Source: a bacterium (GTDB lineage: Bacteria > DUMJ01). From it: a DNA stretch of 36,495 nucleotides. The notes under the pieces are model-generated. The model saw nothing but the letters and a program-made list of their open reading frames with translations, did no database searches and had not been told where the DNA came from. A program made the translations under genes and the position numbers. Location: positions 1 through 36,495 of the forward strand of contig DUMJ01000049.1 of the NCBI GenBank assembly GCA_012839925.1. The letters run 5' to 3'. Of the stretch, positions 22,779 through 30,800 are shown one piece after another. The number at the start of each line of letters is the position of its first letter. Positions within the stretch are counted from its first letter, which is position 1.

Positions 22779-25111
22779 GTGATGAGAACAGAATACCAGA
22801 GATCCTTCCGATACTCCCATTAAGAGAAACAGTTATCTTTCCCTTGATGGTTGCACCTGTAGTTGTTGGGAGAGAGAGGTCAATAAGACTTATCGATGAG
22901 GTTGCGGTTGGGAGTAAGATGTTTGGTGTGGTAGCCCAGAAAGATCCACAGGCGGAAGACCCTACACCAGAGCAGATATACAATATAGGAACGGTATGTA
23001 CAATAATTCGTATGCTGAAATTCCCTGATGGAACAACAAGACTTTTACTTCAGGGGATATCAAGAATAAGGATAAATCAGATACTTGAGACCGAACCATA
23101 TCTTAAGGCACAGGTAGCACCGATACAGGAAGTTTATGAGTTAACCATAGAGATTCAGGGTCTCATGAGAAACGCACTCGACCTTTTCCAGAAGGTCGTT
23201 TCAATGGCTCCCTATCTTGCAGAAGAGGCATATATAACTGCTATGAATATTCAGGAGCCCAATAGACTGGCAGATTTCATAGCGGCAAACCTCAATATAA
23301 ATACGGCACAGAAGCAGGAAATATTGGAGACGATAGATGTAAAGGAGAGGTTGCAGAAGGTTACCTATTTCTTGAACTCAGAGATCCAGATACTGGAAGT
23401 CGGCAAGCAGATCCAGAGTGAAATTAAAACAGAGATGGACAAACGGCAGAGAGAGTATATACTCAGAGAACAACTTAAAGCCATACAGAAAGAATTGGGA
23501 GAGGTTGATGAACAAACTAAGGAGATAAACGAGCTCAGAGAGAAGATAGAACAGGCAGGTATGCCAGAAGAGGTCAGAAGAGAGGCAGAAAGAGAACTCG
23601 ATAGACTCTCTCAGATGATGCCGGGAGCAGCAGAGTATACAGTAAGCAGGACATATCTTGACTGGCTGATAAATCTACCCTGGTCTAAATCCACTGAAGA
23701 TACTCTTGATATAGAAAGAGCTAAAGAGATCCTGGACGAGGACCATTACGACCTGGAAAAGGTTAAAAATCGTATACTTGAATTCCTGGCGGTTAGGAAA
23801 CTTAAGAACGATACCCATGGACCGATACTCTGTTTTGTTGGTCCTCCAGGTGTGGGTAAGACCTCTCTGGGAATGTCTATAGCAAGGGCTATGGGAAGAG
23901 AATTTGTAAGGATATCTCTTGGAGGGGTTAGAGACGAAGCTGAGATCAGAGGACACAGAAGGACTTACGTTGGGGCATTACCTGGACGCATAATACAGGC
24001 TATAAGAAAGGCTGGAACCAATAATCCGGTCTTTATGCTTGATGAGATAGATAAATTGGGATTAGACTTCAGAGGTGACCCTGCAGCTGCACTGCTGGAA
24101 GTGTTAGACCCTCAGCAAAACAATAAATTTGTTGACCATTATCTTGATGTTCCTTTTGACCTGTCAAAAGTCTTTTTTATAACCACCGCCAATATGTTGG
24201 ATACTATTCCTCCAGCTTTACTTGACAGGATGGAGGTAATTACACTACCAGGATATACAGAATATGAGAAGCTGGAGATTGCCAAGAGATATCTTATCCC
24301 CAGGCAGATCTCTGAGAATGGTTTAAAGCCAGAAATGGTTACCTTTGATGAGGAAGCTATAAAAAAGATAATAAGAGAGTATACCAGAGAGGCTGGAGTT
24401 AGAAATCTTGAGCGAGAGATAGGGGCAGTCTTAAGGAAAATAGCACAAAAGGTAGCACAGGGGGAAACTGGACCATTTAATATAACTGTAAATGACATAG
24501 AAAAATATCTGGGCATACCCAGATATCACTTTGGACTGGCTGGAGAGAGAGATGAGGTAGGAGTAGCTACCGGTTTAGCCTGGACAGAAGCTGGGGGAGA
24601 TATATTATTTATTGAGGCGGCTCTTGTCCCTGGAAAAGGAGGGCTCATATTAACCGGAAAGCTAGGAGAGGTTATGCAGGAATCAGCCAGAGCTGCTCTT
24701 ACATATGTCAGATCGAAGTCGGAGGAGTGGGGAATAGAGAGTAACTTCTTTGAAAAATGGGACATACATATCCATGTGCCTGCAGGTGCTATACCAAAAG
24801 ATGGTCCTTCTGCAGGGGTTACTATGGCTACCGCCCTGGCATCTGCTATCAGAAAGATTCCTGTGAGAAAGGATATAGGAATGACAGGGGAGATAACTAT
24901 AAGGGGGAAGGTGCTTCCTGTTGGAGGTATCAGAGAAAAGGTACTGGCTGCTCACCGGGCAGGATTAAAGACAGTTATGCTTCCGAAGGATAACGAGAGA
25001 GATCTAGAAGAGGTCCCTCAGATAGTGAAGGAAGATATAGATTTTATATTCATAGAGCATGCTGATGAAGCGATAAATATGGCTCTGCTTATGCCAGAAC
25101 TGGTAAAGTAA
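22775..25111 (+). CDS. lon: ATP-dependent Lon protease
   Basis: A full-length 778-aa Lon. The LON substrate-binding domain covers about residues 8-200 ([20 protein letters not shown]), and a coiled region at about 205-285 leads to the AAA+ module with Walker [10 protein letters not shown] (356-364) and Walker [10 protein letters not shown]. The serine-lysine protease domain has catalytic S679 in PKDGPSAG and K722 in [10 protein letters not shown]. It degrades misfolded and regulatory proteins. Its start overlaps Hsp20 by 4 nt (ATGA) and transketolase follows after 26 nt. Coupling of a holdase with Lon suggests joint expression under protein-damage stress. Confidence 0.97.
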   Translation: MSDENRIPEILPILPLRETVIFPLMVAPVVVGRERSIRLIDEVAVGSKMFGVVAQKDPQAEDPTPEQIYNIGTVCTIIRMLKFPDGTTRLLLQGISRIRINQILETEPYLKAQVAPIQEVYELTIEIQGLMRNALDLFQKVVSMAPYLAEEAYITAMNIQEPNRLADFIAANLNINTAQKQEILETIDVKERLQKVTYFLNSEIQILEVGKQIQSEIKTEMDKRQREYILREQLKAIQKELGEVDEQTKEINELREKIEQAGMPEEVRREAERELDRLSQMMPGAAEYTVSRTYLDWLINLPWSKSTEDTLDIERAKEILDEDHYDLEKVKNRILEFLAVRKLKNDTHGPILCFVGPPGVGKTSLGMSIARAMGREFVRISLGGVRDEAEIRGHRRTYVGALPGRIIQAIRKAGTNNPVFMLDEIDKLGLDFRGDPAAALLEVLDPQQNNKFVDHYLDVPFDLSKVFFITTANMLDTIPPALLDRMEVITLPGYTEYEKLEIAKRYLIPRQISENGLKPEMVTFDEEAIKKIIREYTREAGVRNLEREIGAVLRKIAQKVAQGETGPFNITVNDIEKYLGIPRYHFGLAGERDEVGVATGLAWTEAGGDILFIEAALVPGKGGLILTGKLGEVMQESARAALTYVRSKSEEWGIESNFFEKWDIHIHVPAGAIPKDGPSAGVTMATALASAIRKIPVRKDIGMTGEITIRGKVLPVGGIREKVLAAHRAGLKTVMLPKDNERDLEEVPQIVKEDIDFIFIEHADEAINMALLMPELVK

Positions 25112-25137
25112 AACGTAAAATGTCGGGAGGTTTATTG

Positions 25138-27051
25138 ATGGACAGATTTAGCAAAGAGATGCTAACTACAGAAGAGATTAAACATCTTGAAAGATTGGGC
25201 AATATTTGTAGAGGGGATATCATCAAGATGACCACCTTATCCAGGCAGGGACATCCTGGTGGGTCTATGTCCTCTATAGATATTTACGTCACGCTTTATT
25301 CATTTGCCAATGTAAATCCAGAAGACCCTTATAATCCAGGCAGAGACAGGATAGTCATAAGTCATGGGCATACGTCTCCCGGGGTATATTCGGTACTGGG
25401 AAGATTTAGTTTCTTTGATATCGATAAGGCTATAGCTCATTTCAGACAGGCTGGCAGTATGTTTGAAGGACATATAGAAAGGATAGTTCCGGGGGTAGAG
25501 TGGACCACTGGTAATCTGGGGCAGGGGCTATCAGCTGGATGTGGTTTTGCAGTTGCTGGTAGGGTAAAAGGGCTGGATTTCCATACCTTTGTCGTTATGG
25601 GGGATGGAGAACAGCAGAAGGGGCAGCTGTCAGAAGCCAGGCGCTTTGCTGTAAAATATAACCTTCCCATAACAGCCATAATTGACAACAACGGTTTACA
25701 GATAAGTGGGACAAACAGATTTGTTATGCCACAGGATATAAGAGCTAACTATCTCTCAGATGGCTGGGAGGTTATAGAGATAGATGGTCATAACTATCAG
25801 GAGATATACCAGGCTTTACGCTACGGTATAGGGAAGAAAAAGCCGGTAGCTATTCTTGCCCGTACAATAATGGGTAAAGGTGTATCATTTATGGAGAATA
25901 AAGAGGTCTATCATGGAAAAGCTTTAAATATGGAAGAGTACAAAAGAGCTATGGAAGAGCTTGGATTGGAAGACGACCTCGAAAAGTATAGAAAAATGAG
26001 AGACTCTTTTAACCCTGATCCCCATAAATTTCCGCCTGCGGAAACTATAAATATCGACACCGGAACATCAATTATTTATAAACCTGAAGATAAAAAGGAT
26101 AACAGGTCGGCATTTGGTAACGCCTTGAAAGACCTTGGGGAGAAAAACAACGATGGTAAGCATACCCCCATTGTAGTTTTTGACTGTGACCTTACAGGCT
26201 CGGTAAAGACCGATGGATTCAGCAAGAGTTGTCCGGATTATTTCTTCCAGGTAGGGATTCAGGAACATAATGCTGCCACAATCGCCGGTGCCTCTAGCCA
26301 AGGGGTGATAAGTTTCTTTGCAGATTTTGGAGTATTTGGTGTTGATGAGACTTATAATCAGCACAGGCTTAACAGTATAAATCATACAAATTTGAAACTG
26401 GTCACCACACACTGTGGTCTGGATGTGGGATCAGACGGAAAGACTCATCAGTGTATAGACTATTTAGGGGTGATGAGAAACCTTTTCGATTTTAAAGTTA
26501 TAGTTCCAGCAGACCCCAATCAGACAGACCTTGCCACAAGATACATAGCTGGAGAAGAGGGAAATTTTCTGCTTGCAATGGGAAGATCTGTAATACCTGT
26601 AATAACAGATGAATCTGGTAGACCATTTTATAATGAGAACTACAGATTCGAATATGGCAGGGCAGATATATTAAGGGATGGGAAAGATGCTGCTATTATA
26701 GCTATGGGTACTATGGTCTATAGAGCCCTCAATGCCTGGGAGATACTAAAATCCAAAGGGATCTCTGTGAAGATAATAAATGTCTCCTGCCCACTGGCAT
26801 TGGACAGGAAGCTTCTAAAAGAGGCATCAGAGACCAGACTAATTGTTACTTACGAGGATCATAATGTAAATACAGGTCTGGGCTCAATAGTGGCAGAAGC
26901 CATAGCTGAAGAAGGTATGGCTGTTAAACTCAGAAAACTTGGGGTAAACTATTACGGTGCTTCTGGTGAATCTGATGAGTTATTTAAGATGTATGGTTTA
27001 GATGCAGAAGCGCTGGCAAATATTGTGGAGGAAGAGATTAAAAAGAGGTAG
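25138..27051 (+). CDS. tkt: Transketolase
   Basis: A single-chain thiamine-diphosphate enzyme of about 637 aa. It has RQGHPGGS near residue 35, HGHTSPG, and the ThDP signature GDGEQQKGQ...DNNGLQISG (canonical E after the GDG loop replaced by K, GQ kept). The pyrimidine-binding domain contains the activating glutamate in FFQVGIQEHNAATIAG, followed by a C-terminal domain. It interconverts pentose- and hexose-phosphates. A start at 25120 is open, but GGGAGG stands 8 nt before ATG 25138, so that start is preferred. The GDG-loop variant and lack of the usual LMEG sequence mark a divergent subfamily; a related xylulose-using activity cannot be excluded. Confidence 0.9.
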   Translation: MDRFSKEMLTTEEIKHLERLGNICRGDIIKMTTLSRQGHPGGSMSSIDIYVTLYSFANVNPEDPYNPGRDRIVISHGHTSPGVYSVLGRFSFFDIDKAIAHFRQAGSMFEGHIERIVPGVEWTTGNLGQGLSAGCGFAVAGRVKGLDFHTFVVMGDGEQQKGQLSEARRFAVKYNLPITAIIDNNGLQISGTNRFVMPQDIRANYLSDGWEVIEIDGHNYQEIYQALRYGIGKKKPVAILARTIMGKGVSFMENKEVYHGKALNMEEYKRAMEELGLEDDLEKYRKMRDSFNPDPHKFPPAETINIDTGTSIIYKPEDKKDNRSAFGNALKDLGEKNNDGKHTPIVVFDCDLTGSVKTDGFSKSCPDYFFQVGIQEHNAATIAGASSQGVISFFADFGVFGVDETYNQHRLNSINHTNLKLVTTHCGLDVGSDGKTHQCIDYLGVMRNLFDFKVIVPADPNQTDLATRYIAGEEGNFLLAMGRSVIPVITDESGRPFYNENYRFEYGRADILRDGKDAAIIAMGTMVYRALNAWEILKSKGISVKIINVSCPLALDRKLLKEASETRLIVTYEDHNVNTGLGSIVAEAIAEEGMAVKLRKLGVNYYGASGESDELFKMYGLDAEALANIVEEEIKKR

Positions 27052-27069
27052 GGGATATCCCCTACCTCT
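27044..27069. terminator. Perfect 26-bp palindrome between convergent genes, bidirectional terminator
   Basis: The palindrome is perfect over 27044-27069 with centre GAT/ATC, and its arms include the TAG stop codons of both transketolase (27049-27051) and the aldolase gene (27062-27064). On the minus strand it is followed by T5, a good intrinsic terminator; on the plus strand the tract is weaker (CTATTTC). Confidence 0.8.
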
Positions 27070-27886
27070 CTATTTCTAGAAGTAACTCTTTAACCCTCTC
27101 TTTTAGTCTGCGTTTACCCGCATCCACAATCTCCAAAGCGTCACAATCCAGCCTGGATACCTCTCTATATGTCTCTGTAACCAGAGCTAAAAGTTCTGTT
27201 CCTATGTTAACTTTAGCTATACCAAGAGATATCGCCTTTTTAATATCAGAAACAGGTATACCTGTTCCACCATGGAGCACCAGAGGGATGTTAACCTTTT
27301 TATTTATACTGCCTAATCTTTCAAAGTCTAATTTAGGTAGCTCCTTATAAAATCCGTGGGCAGAACCGATAGATACAGCTAACGCATCCACCTCTGTCTC
27401 TAAGACAAAAGAATAAGCCATATCCGGATCAGTCAAATCTTTGCTGTAATCTTTTAAATCATCCTCTTTTCCAGGGACTGCTCCTATCTCCCCCTCCACA
27501 GAAATACCAGCCGCCCTAGCAACCTCCACCACAGTGCGTGTAAGCTGCACATTCTCCTCATACGGTAACCTGGAACCATCAATCATCACCGATGTGAAAC
27601 CTGAACTTATAGCCCTCCATATATCTCTGAGCTCTGTGGTATGATCCAGATGGAGTACTACTGGTGTACTGCAATAATCAGCTAAAGACCTATATACGCC
27701 TACTATACTCCTACCTCCAAGAGTATTGAGTACTCTCGGTGTACAGGCTACTATAACCGGCAGGTCCAATTCGTAGCCTGCCTCTACAACCCCCTCTATG
27801 TCTTCCAGCGTATGTATATTAAAATGCAGTATCGCCCTATGTTCTCTGTATGCAGGGGGGAGTATTTCCTTAAGTGTTATCTCCAT
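27062..27886 (-). CDS. Class II fructose-bisphosphate/tagatose-bisphosphate aldolase family
   Basis: This 274-aa zinc aldolase has the zinc/catalytic residues expected: D81-H82 in LHLDHTT, E131/E133 in VEGEIG, H177 in SIGSAHGFY, and H205 in VLHGGTGI, followed by phosphate-binding KVNIGTEL. It cleaves ketose bisphosphates to DHAP and an aldehyde phosphate. The GSAHG form and short length place it in a divergent branch of the Fba/KbaY/GatY family, so fructose- versus tagatose-bisphosphate or another ketose is open. Its start overlaps pyrB by 17 nt, so it is expressed from the pyrB promoter. The pfkB-like kinase at 5632 could supply its substrate. Confidence 0.9.
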   Translation of the reverse strand: MEITLKEILPPAYREHRAILHFNIHTLEDIEGVVEAGYELDLPVIVACTPRVLNTLGGRSIVGVYRSLADYCSTPVVLHLDHTTELRDIWRAISSGFTSVMIDGSRLPYEENVQLTRTVVEVARAAGISVEGEIGAVPGKEDDLKDYSKDLTDPDMAYSFVLETEVDALAVSIGSAHGFYKELPKLDFERLGSINKKVNIPLVLHGGTGIPVSDIKKAISLGIAKVNIGTELLALVTETYREVSRLDCDALEIVDAGKRRLKERVKELLLEIER

Positions 27887-28796
27887 AATCCCTAGTCTCC
27901 TTTAAAAGACTTAATATAGCCATTCTTATAAAGACACCATTTGTTACCTGCCTCTCCACCAGAGACTTTTCAGAGTAAAGTACATCCGCTGTCATCTCTA
28001 TACCAACATTTACCGGTCCAGGATGAAGAATTATAAGGTCTGGTTTTGCCCTGGAGACTCTCTCGCTATTTATCTGGTATCTCTTCACATATCCGTCTAC
28101 AGAGATATTCATCTTCTCCATCCTTTCCCTCTGGATTCTTAATCCCATAATGATATCGGTATCTTTTAACTCATCGTCAAGAGAGTGACTTATTCTAACA
28201 TCAAACTGCCTGAAATCTTCAGGCAAAAACTCTGGTGGTCCTGCAAGAGTCACCTTGGCTCCCAATTTTTGTAGAAGCCATATGTTTGATCTGGCAACCC
28301 TGCTATGGAGAATATCTCCCACAATAATAACCTTTCTATTCTTTATATCTCCCCTTGCCTCTATCATTGTCATAGCATCCAGGAGAGCCTGAGTAGGATG
28401 CCCTCTCATCCCATCTCCTGCATTTATTATAGATGCAGACACTTTTTCCGCTATTGGGTAGGGAAATCCAGACTCTCTATGTCTTATTACGAAATAGTTT
28501 ACCCCCATAGCTTGGATGGTTCTTACCGTATTTAATGCGGATTCTCCTTTGACCAGACTGCTTCCCGAGGTATCCATAGATACCACTATGGCACCAAGTT
28601 TTTTCCCTGCTATCTCAAAAGAATTCCTGGTTCTTGTACTGGGTTCAAAGAAGAGGAGAGAAATAATATCATTGGAAAGAGGAAGTTTCTTAAGCCCTTC
28701 ATTCTTAATCCTGAATGCGGTCTCTATTATAAGTCTTATCTCTTCTTCTGTAAGGGCATCCGTATCTAATAAGTCCTTACTCCGTAATACTTCCAC
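27870..28796 (-). CDS. pyrB: Aspartate carbamoyltransferase catalytic chain (GTG start)
   Basis: A 308-aa enzyme of pyrimidine synthesis that joins carbamoyl phosphate to aspartate. The carbamoyl-phosphate loop FFEPSTRTRNSFE (near residues 50-62), the HPTQALLDAMT motif (about 133-143), the 80s-loop lysine in SSLVKGESALNT, and HPGPVNVGIEM are all present. The frame extends to a TTG at 28829, but GTG 28796 gives the usual length and is preceded by GAGGTGATC, a 9-nt match to the 16S 3' end. The leader contains a PyrR-type hairpin and an SD-sequestering hairpin. No pyrI regulatory chain follows; a class II aldolase gene does. Confidence 0.95.
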   Translation of the reverse strand: MEVLRSKDLLDTDALTEEEIRLIIETAFRIKNEGLKKLPLSNDIISLLFFEPSTRTRNSFEIAGKKLGAIVVSMDTSGSSLVKGESALNTVRTIQAMGVNYFVIRHRESGFPYPIAEKVSASIINAGDGMRGHPTQALLDAMTMIEARGDIKNRKVIIVGDILHSRVARSNIWLLQKLGAKVTLAGPPEFLPEDFRQFDVRISHSLDDELKDTDIIMGLRIQRERMEKMNISVDGYVKRYQINSERVSRAKPDLIILHPGPVNVGIEMTADVLYSEKSLVERQVTNGVFIRMAILSLLKETRDYGDNT

Positions 28797-28798
28797 TA

Positions 28799-28864
28799 GG
28801 ATCACCTCACTCTTTAGGCGATCCGGCAAAACCTTTTCGGACTCACCGGACCGATTAAAAGGTT
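28799..28864 (-). promoter_or_regulatory. PyrR-type RNA leader of pyrB with SD-sequestering hairpin
   Basis: Read on the minus strand, AACCTTTT (28864-28857) pairs with AAAAGGTT (28837-28830). After a 3-nt bulge AAT, CGG/CCG plus a closing C-G holds hexaloop CGGTGA, fitting the PyrR-binding consensus CNGNGA flanked by UC...G. Downstream, GGATCGCC (28824-28817) pairs with GGTGATCC (28806-28799), burying the SD GAGGTGATC. Alternatively CGGTCCGG (28853-28846) pairs with CCGGATCG (28826-28819), freeing the SD. UMP-bound PyrR would favour the closed form. There is no T tract, so control looks translational. Confidence 0.8.
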
Positions 28865-28870
28865 AAGGGT

Positions 28871-28899
28871 ATAATAACAAAAAAAGACAAAAAAGTCAA
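28871..28899 (-). promoter_or_regulatory. Promoter of pyrB
   Basis: TTGACT (28899-28894), 17-nt T-rich spacer, TATTAT (28876-28871). The predicted RNA start is near 28864, exactly at the base of the PyrR hairpin. Confidence 0.85.
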
Positions 28900-28912
28900 A
28901 AACCTGTATAAT
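28884..28912 (+). promoter_or_regulatory. Promoter of the alcohol dehydrogenase gene, overlapping the pyrB promoter
   Basis: A perfect TATAAT (28907-28912) lies 17 nt after AAGACA (28884-28889), a 4/6 -35. The core overlaps the oppositely directed pyrB promoter, so polymerase cannot occupy both at once. Confidence 0.65.
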
Positions 28913-28946
28913 TTAACTTAGAATTAACTGAAAGGAGGAGATTGAA

Positions 28947-29978
28947 ATGTTAGCAGCTGTATTGGAGGGAGTAAGGCAGATGGAACTGAAAGATGTTCCT
29001 GTGCCAGGTATTAAAAGAAATGAGGTTCTTGTTAGAGTAAAAGCCTGTGGAATCTGTCAGACGGACTATTCTGCCTATACAGGGAGAAGAACTAACTGGA
29101 CCCCACCCATAATTCTTGGTCATGAGATATCAGGGGTGGTGGAAGATGTGGGTGATGAGGTGGATAGCTGGAAACTAGGGGATGAAGTTATATTAAGTCC
29201 TGTTATCTCCTGCGGAGAGTGTGATAACTGCAGACTGGGTCTGGGACACTACTGCAGGAATGGGAAGGTTATAGGTGGAGAAGGTCAGAAGATTGTCCTG
29301 CCAGGAGGGTTTGCAGAGTATGTTGCTGTTCCCACCAGTGTCCTCTATAAGAAACCAGCAAATGCAACCTTTGAATCTGCCGCACTTTCTGAACCTCTCG
29401 CCGGTTCGTATAAAGGTATGATTGAGTATTCCAATCTGAGATTAGGAGAGGATGTAGTTATCATTGGAGCTGGAGCAATGGGATTACTTCTTCTTGAGCT
29501 TGCAGTGGCTGGTGGAGCTGGAAACACCATCGTTATAGATGTGGTTGATGCAAGACTAAAGAAAGCAAAAGAGCTGGGGGCTACACATACTATTAATTCT
29601 AAGGAGGTAGACCCCAGAGAGGCTGTCTATGATATTATACCCAATGGTCCGGATATAGTATTTGAAGCGGCAGGGGTGTTAGAAGCGGCTAAACTGTCTT
29701 TTGGACTAACCAGAAGAGGAACCAGAGTAAATATGTTTGGTGTCATTATACCAGGTGAAATTCCTGTATCTCCAGCCGAGATCCACTTTAATGAGACCAG
29801 AGTAGATGCGTCCTTCTCTGTAAATCCAAGAGTTATGACAAAGGCTATATCTCTCATAGAGAAAGGGAAGGTGGACCCTGGGAAAATAGTTACGCATAGA
29901 TTCAATCTTACAGAGATAGATAAAGCATTAGAAGCTATGGAACTACCAGATCGTATAAAGGTTATTATAAATCCGTAA
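28947..29978 (+). CDS. Zinc-dependent medium-chain alcohol/polyol dehydrogenase
   Basis: This 343-aa MDR enzyme has the catalytic zinc ligands C37 (in CGICQTD) and H59-E60 (LGHE). A structural zinc site comes from four cysteines C89, C92, C95, C103 (CGECDNCRLGLGHYC). The NAD-binding GAGAMGLL is near residue 177, followed by an acidic strand end (VIDVVD) that favours NAD over NADP. It resembles sorbitol/threonine-type dehydrogenases; the substrate is unknown. An AAAGGAGG Shine-Dalgarno lies 8 nt before ATG 28947. It stands alone, divergent from pyrB, and is followed by a hairpin at 29988-30010. It may take part in the sugar catabolism implied by the nearby transporters. Confidence 0.94.
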   Translation: MLAAVLEGVRQMELKDVPVPGIKRNEVLVRVKACGICQTDYSAYTGRRTNWTPPIILGHEISGVVEDVGDEVDSWKLGDEVILSPVISCGECDNCRLGLGHYCRNGKVIGGEGQKIVLPGGFAEYVAVPTSVLYKKPANATFESAALSEPLAGSYKGMIEYSNLRLGEDVVIIGAGAMGLLLLELAVAGGAGNTIVIDVVDARLKKAKELGATHTINSKEVDPREAVYDIIPNGPDIVFEAAGVLEAAKLSFGLTRRGTRVNMFGVIIPGEIPVSPAEIHFNETRVDASFSVNPRVMTKAISLIEKGKVDPGKIVTHRFNLTEIDKALEAMELPDRIKVIINP

Positions 29979-29987
29979 ATAAAAAAA

Positions 29988-30010
29988 ATAGAGCCCCGAG
30001 GGGGCTCTAT
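29988..30010 (-). terminator. Intrinsic terminator, best in the leftward direction
   Basis: A perfect 10-bp stem ATAGAGCCCC (29988-29997)/GGGGCTCTAT (30001-30010) with a 3-nt loop. The T tract appears only on the minus strand (from the A8 at 29981-29988). On the plus strand it could still end the dehydrogenase message weakly. No leftward gene is visible upstream of it. Confidence 0.7.
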
Positions 30011-30023
30011 AGGGAGGTGGGTT

Positions 30024-30077
30024 ATGAGAGGTTACCTGGTGTTGGTGTCTTTTGACATTTATATTCTAGACGTGTAG
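30024..30077 (+). CDS. Possible 17-residue small ORF with strong Shine-Dalgarno
   Basis: ATG 30024 follows GGGAGGTGGG at about 4-8 nt and opens a 17-codon frame (MRGYLVLVSFDIYILDV, stop TAG 30075-30077). It lies between the hairpin and the transposase remnant. It may be a leader or a fragment of a decayed insertion element. The only support is the ribosome-binding site; nothing recognisable is encoded. Confidence 0.25.
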   Translation: MRGYLVLVSFDIYILDV

Positions 30078-30135
30078 TGTTAAGAAATTATTAAGAATTT
30101 ATTAATCTTCTGTTAAGATTTTATATGCTGATTGA

Positions 30136-30559
30136 AGTGTATACCAGAAGGGATTAACCACCAGGGATATACAAAACTACATAATGGAGATATATGGATA
30201 TAATCTTTCTCCTGAGACGATAAGTAATATAACAGATAGGGTAATAGAGAAGGCTACAGAATGGCAGAATAGACACTTAGAAGAAGCCAGGACAGCGTAC
30301 ATAATAATAAGTATAGATATGGATAGGGGAGGTAGAGAATTCAAGATTCTGGCTAAATATCTTTAATGAATTGAAGACAAGAGGAGTAAAGGATGTACTC
30401 ATAGTCTGTACTGACAAGTTGCCAGGGATAGAGACAGCAGTTAGGGCAGTTTTCCCACGAGTAGAGTTACAGTTTTGCAAGGAGGTAGTGGGAGATTTAA
30501 AGAAGGTATACCAAGCCACAACAGAGGATATGGCACTGTTAGAATTGGAGGGTACCTAA
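30136..30559 (+). pseudogene. Decayed IS256-family (mutator-type) transposase
   Basis: The translation first reads GLTTRDIQNYIMEIYGYNLS then PETISNITDRVIEKATEWQN with RHLEEARTAYIIISID. These match the IS256 transposase segment before its second catalytic aspartate. After a stop near 30366 and a missing block, the frame LNELKTRGVKDVLIVCTDKL then PGIETAVRAVFPRVELQFC resumes from about 30366 in another frame. The segment after QFC that normally holds the histidine-rich IVHQIR motif is deleted and joins KEVVGDLKKVYQATTEDMA. With at least two internal deletions, a frame break and neither end of the protein, it cannot be active. Family match is from memory of conserved motifs. Confidence 0.8.
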
Positions 30560-30609
30560 TGACACCTGGGAGGTTTACTAGGTTCTTGACAGTCCTGTTT
30601 TTATATCCT

Positions 30610-30682
30610 GTAGGGGCAATTCATGAATTGCCCCTACAATTTACCCATGACAATATCACAGAACGTTAACAGCTATTGACAG
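30610..30682. repeat. Second copy of the palindrome plus inverted-repeat end (MITE-like, right part)
   Basis: The 28-bp palindrome (30610-30637) is identical to 20541-20568. It is followed by ATGACAATATCACA (30647-30660) and ...CTATTGACAG (30673-30682), the mirror image of the left terminus at 20403-20438 and a longer form of the right terminus at 20601-20625. No matching left end is found upstream, so this copy is truncated or was inserted in the IS remnant. The gap 29979-30800 otherwise holds the hairpin, the small ORF, the transposase remnant and two promoters. Confidence 0.7.
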
Positions 30683-30704
30683 ATTGTATTTTTCATTGTA
30701 TCTT
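30676..30704 (+). promoter_or_regulatory. Promoter P1 of the sugar ABC operon, -35 inside the repeat end
   Basis: Perfect TTGACA (30676-30681) belonging to the repeat terminus, 17-nt spacer, TATCTT (30699-30704). It would give a leader of about 90 nt before ATG 30801. Confidence 0.6.
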
Positions 30705-30727
30705 ATAGAAGATTACAGAGATTTATA

Positions 30728-30756
30728 TTGCACTTAGATGTAAGCATTGCTATTAT
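30728..30756 (+). promoter_or_regulatory. Promoter P2 candidate of the sugar ABC operon
   Basis: TTGCAC (30728-30733), 17-nt spacer, TATTAT (30751-30756). It lies outside the repeat and nearer to the gene. The -35 is weaker than in P1. Confidence 0.45.
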
Positions 30757-30800
30757 ATTCTTAAAGAAAAACTTTATTAATATAATATTAGGGGTGGAAT

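Noticed and set aside
24757..24993. Overlapping plus-strand frame inside lon
   Set aside because: It is a shadow in another frame of the conserved protease domain with no ribosome site.
27711..27929. Frameshift between pyrB and the aldolase gene making one fusion
   Set aside because: Both genes have full-length family ends and starts; the 17-nt overlap is ordinary.
28796..28829. TTG 28829 as start of pyrB
   Set aside because: The extra 11 codons lie in the RNA hairpins and the real SD precedes GTG 28796.
28817..28864. GTGAGTCCGAAAAGG in the pyrB leader as a hammerhead ribozyme core
   Set aside because: The CTGATGA and GAAAC core elements and three-helix layout are missing, while the PyrR loop consensus fits well.
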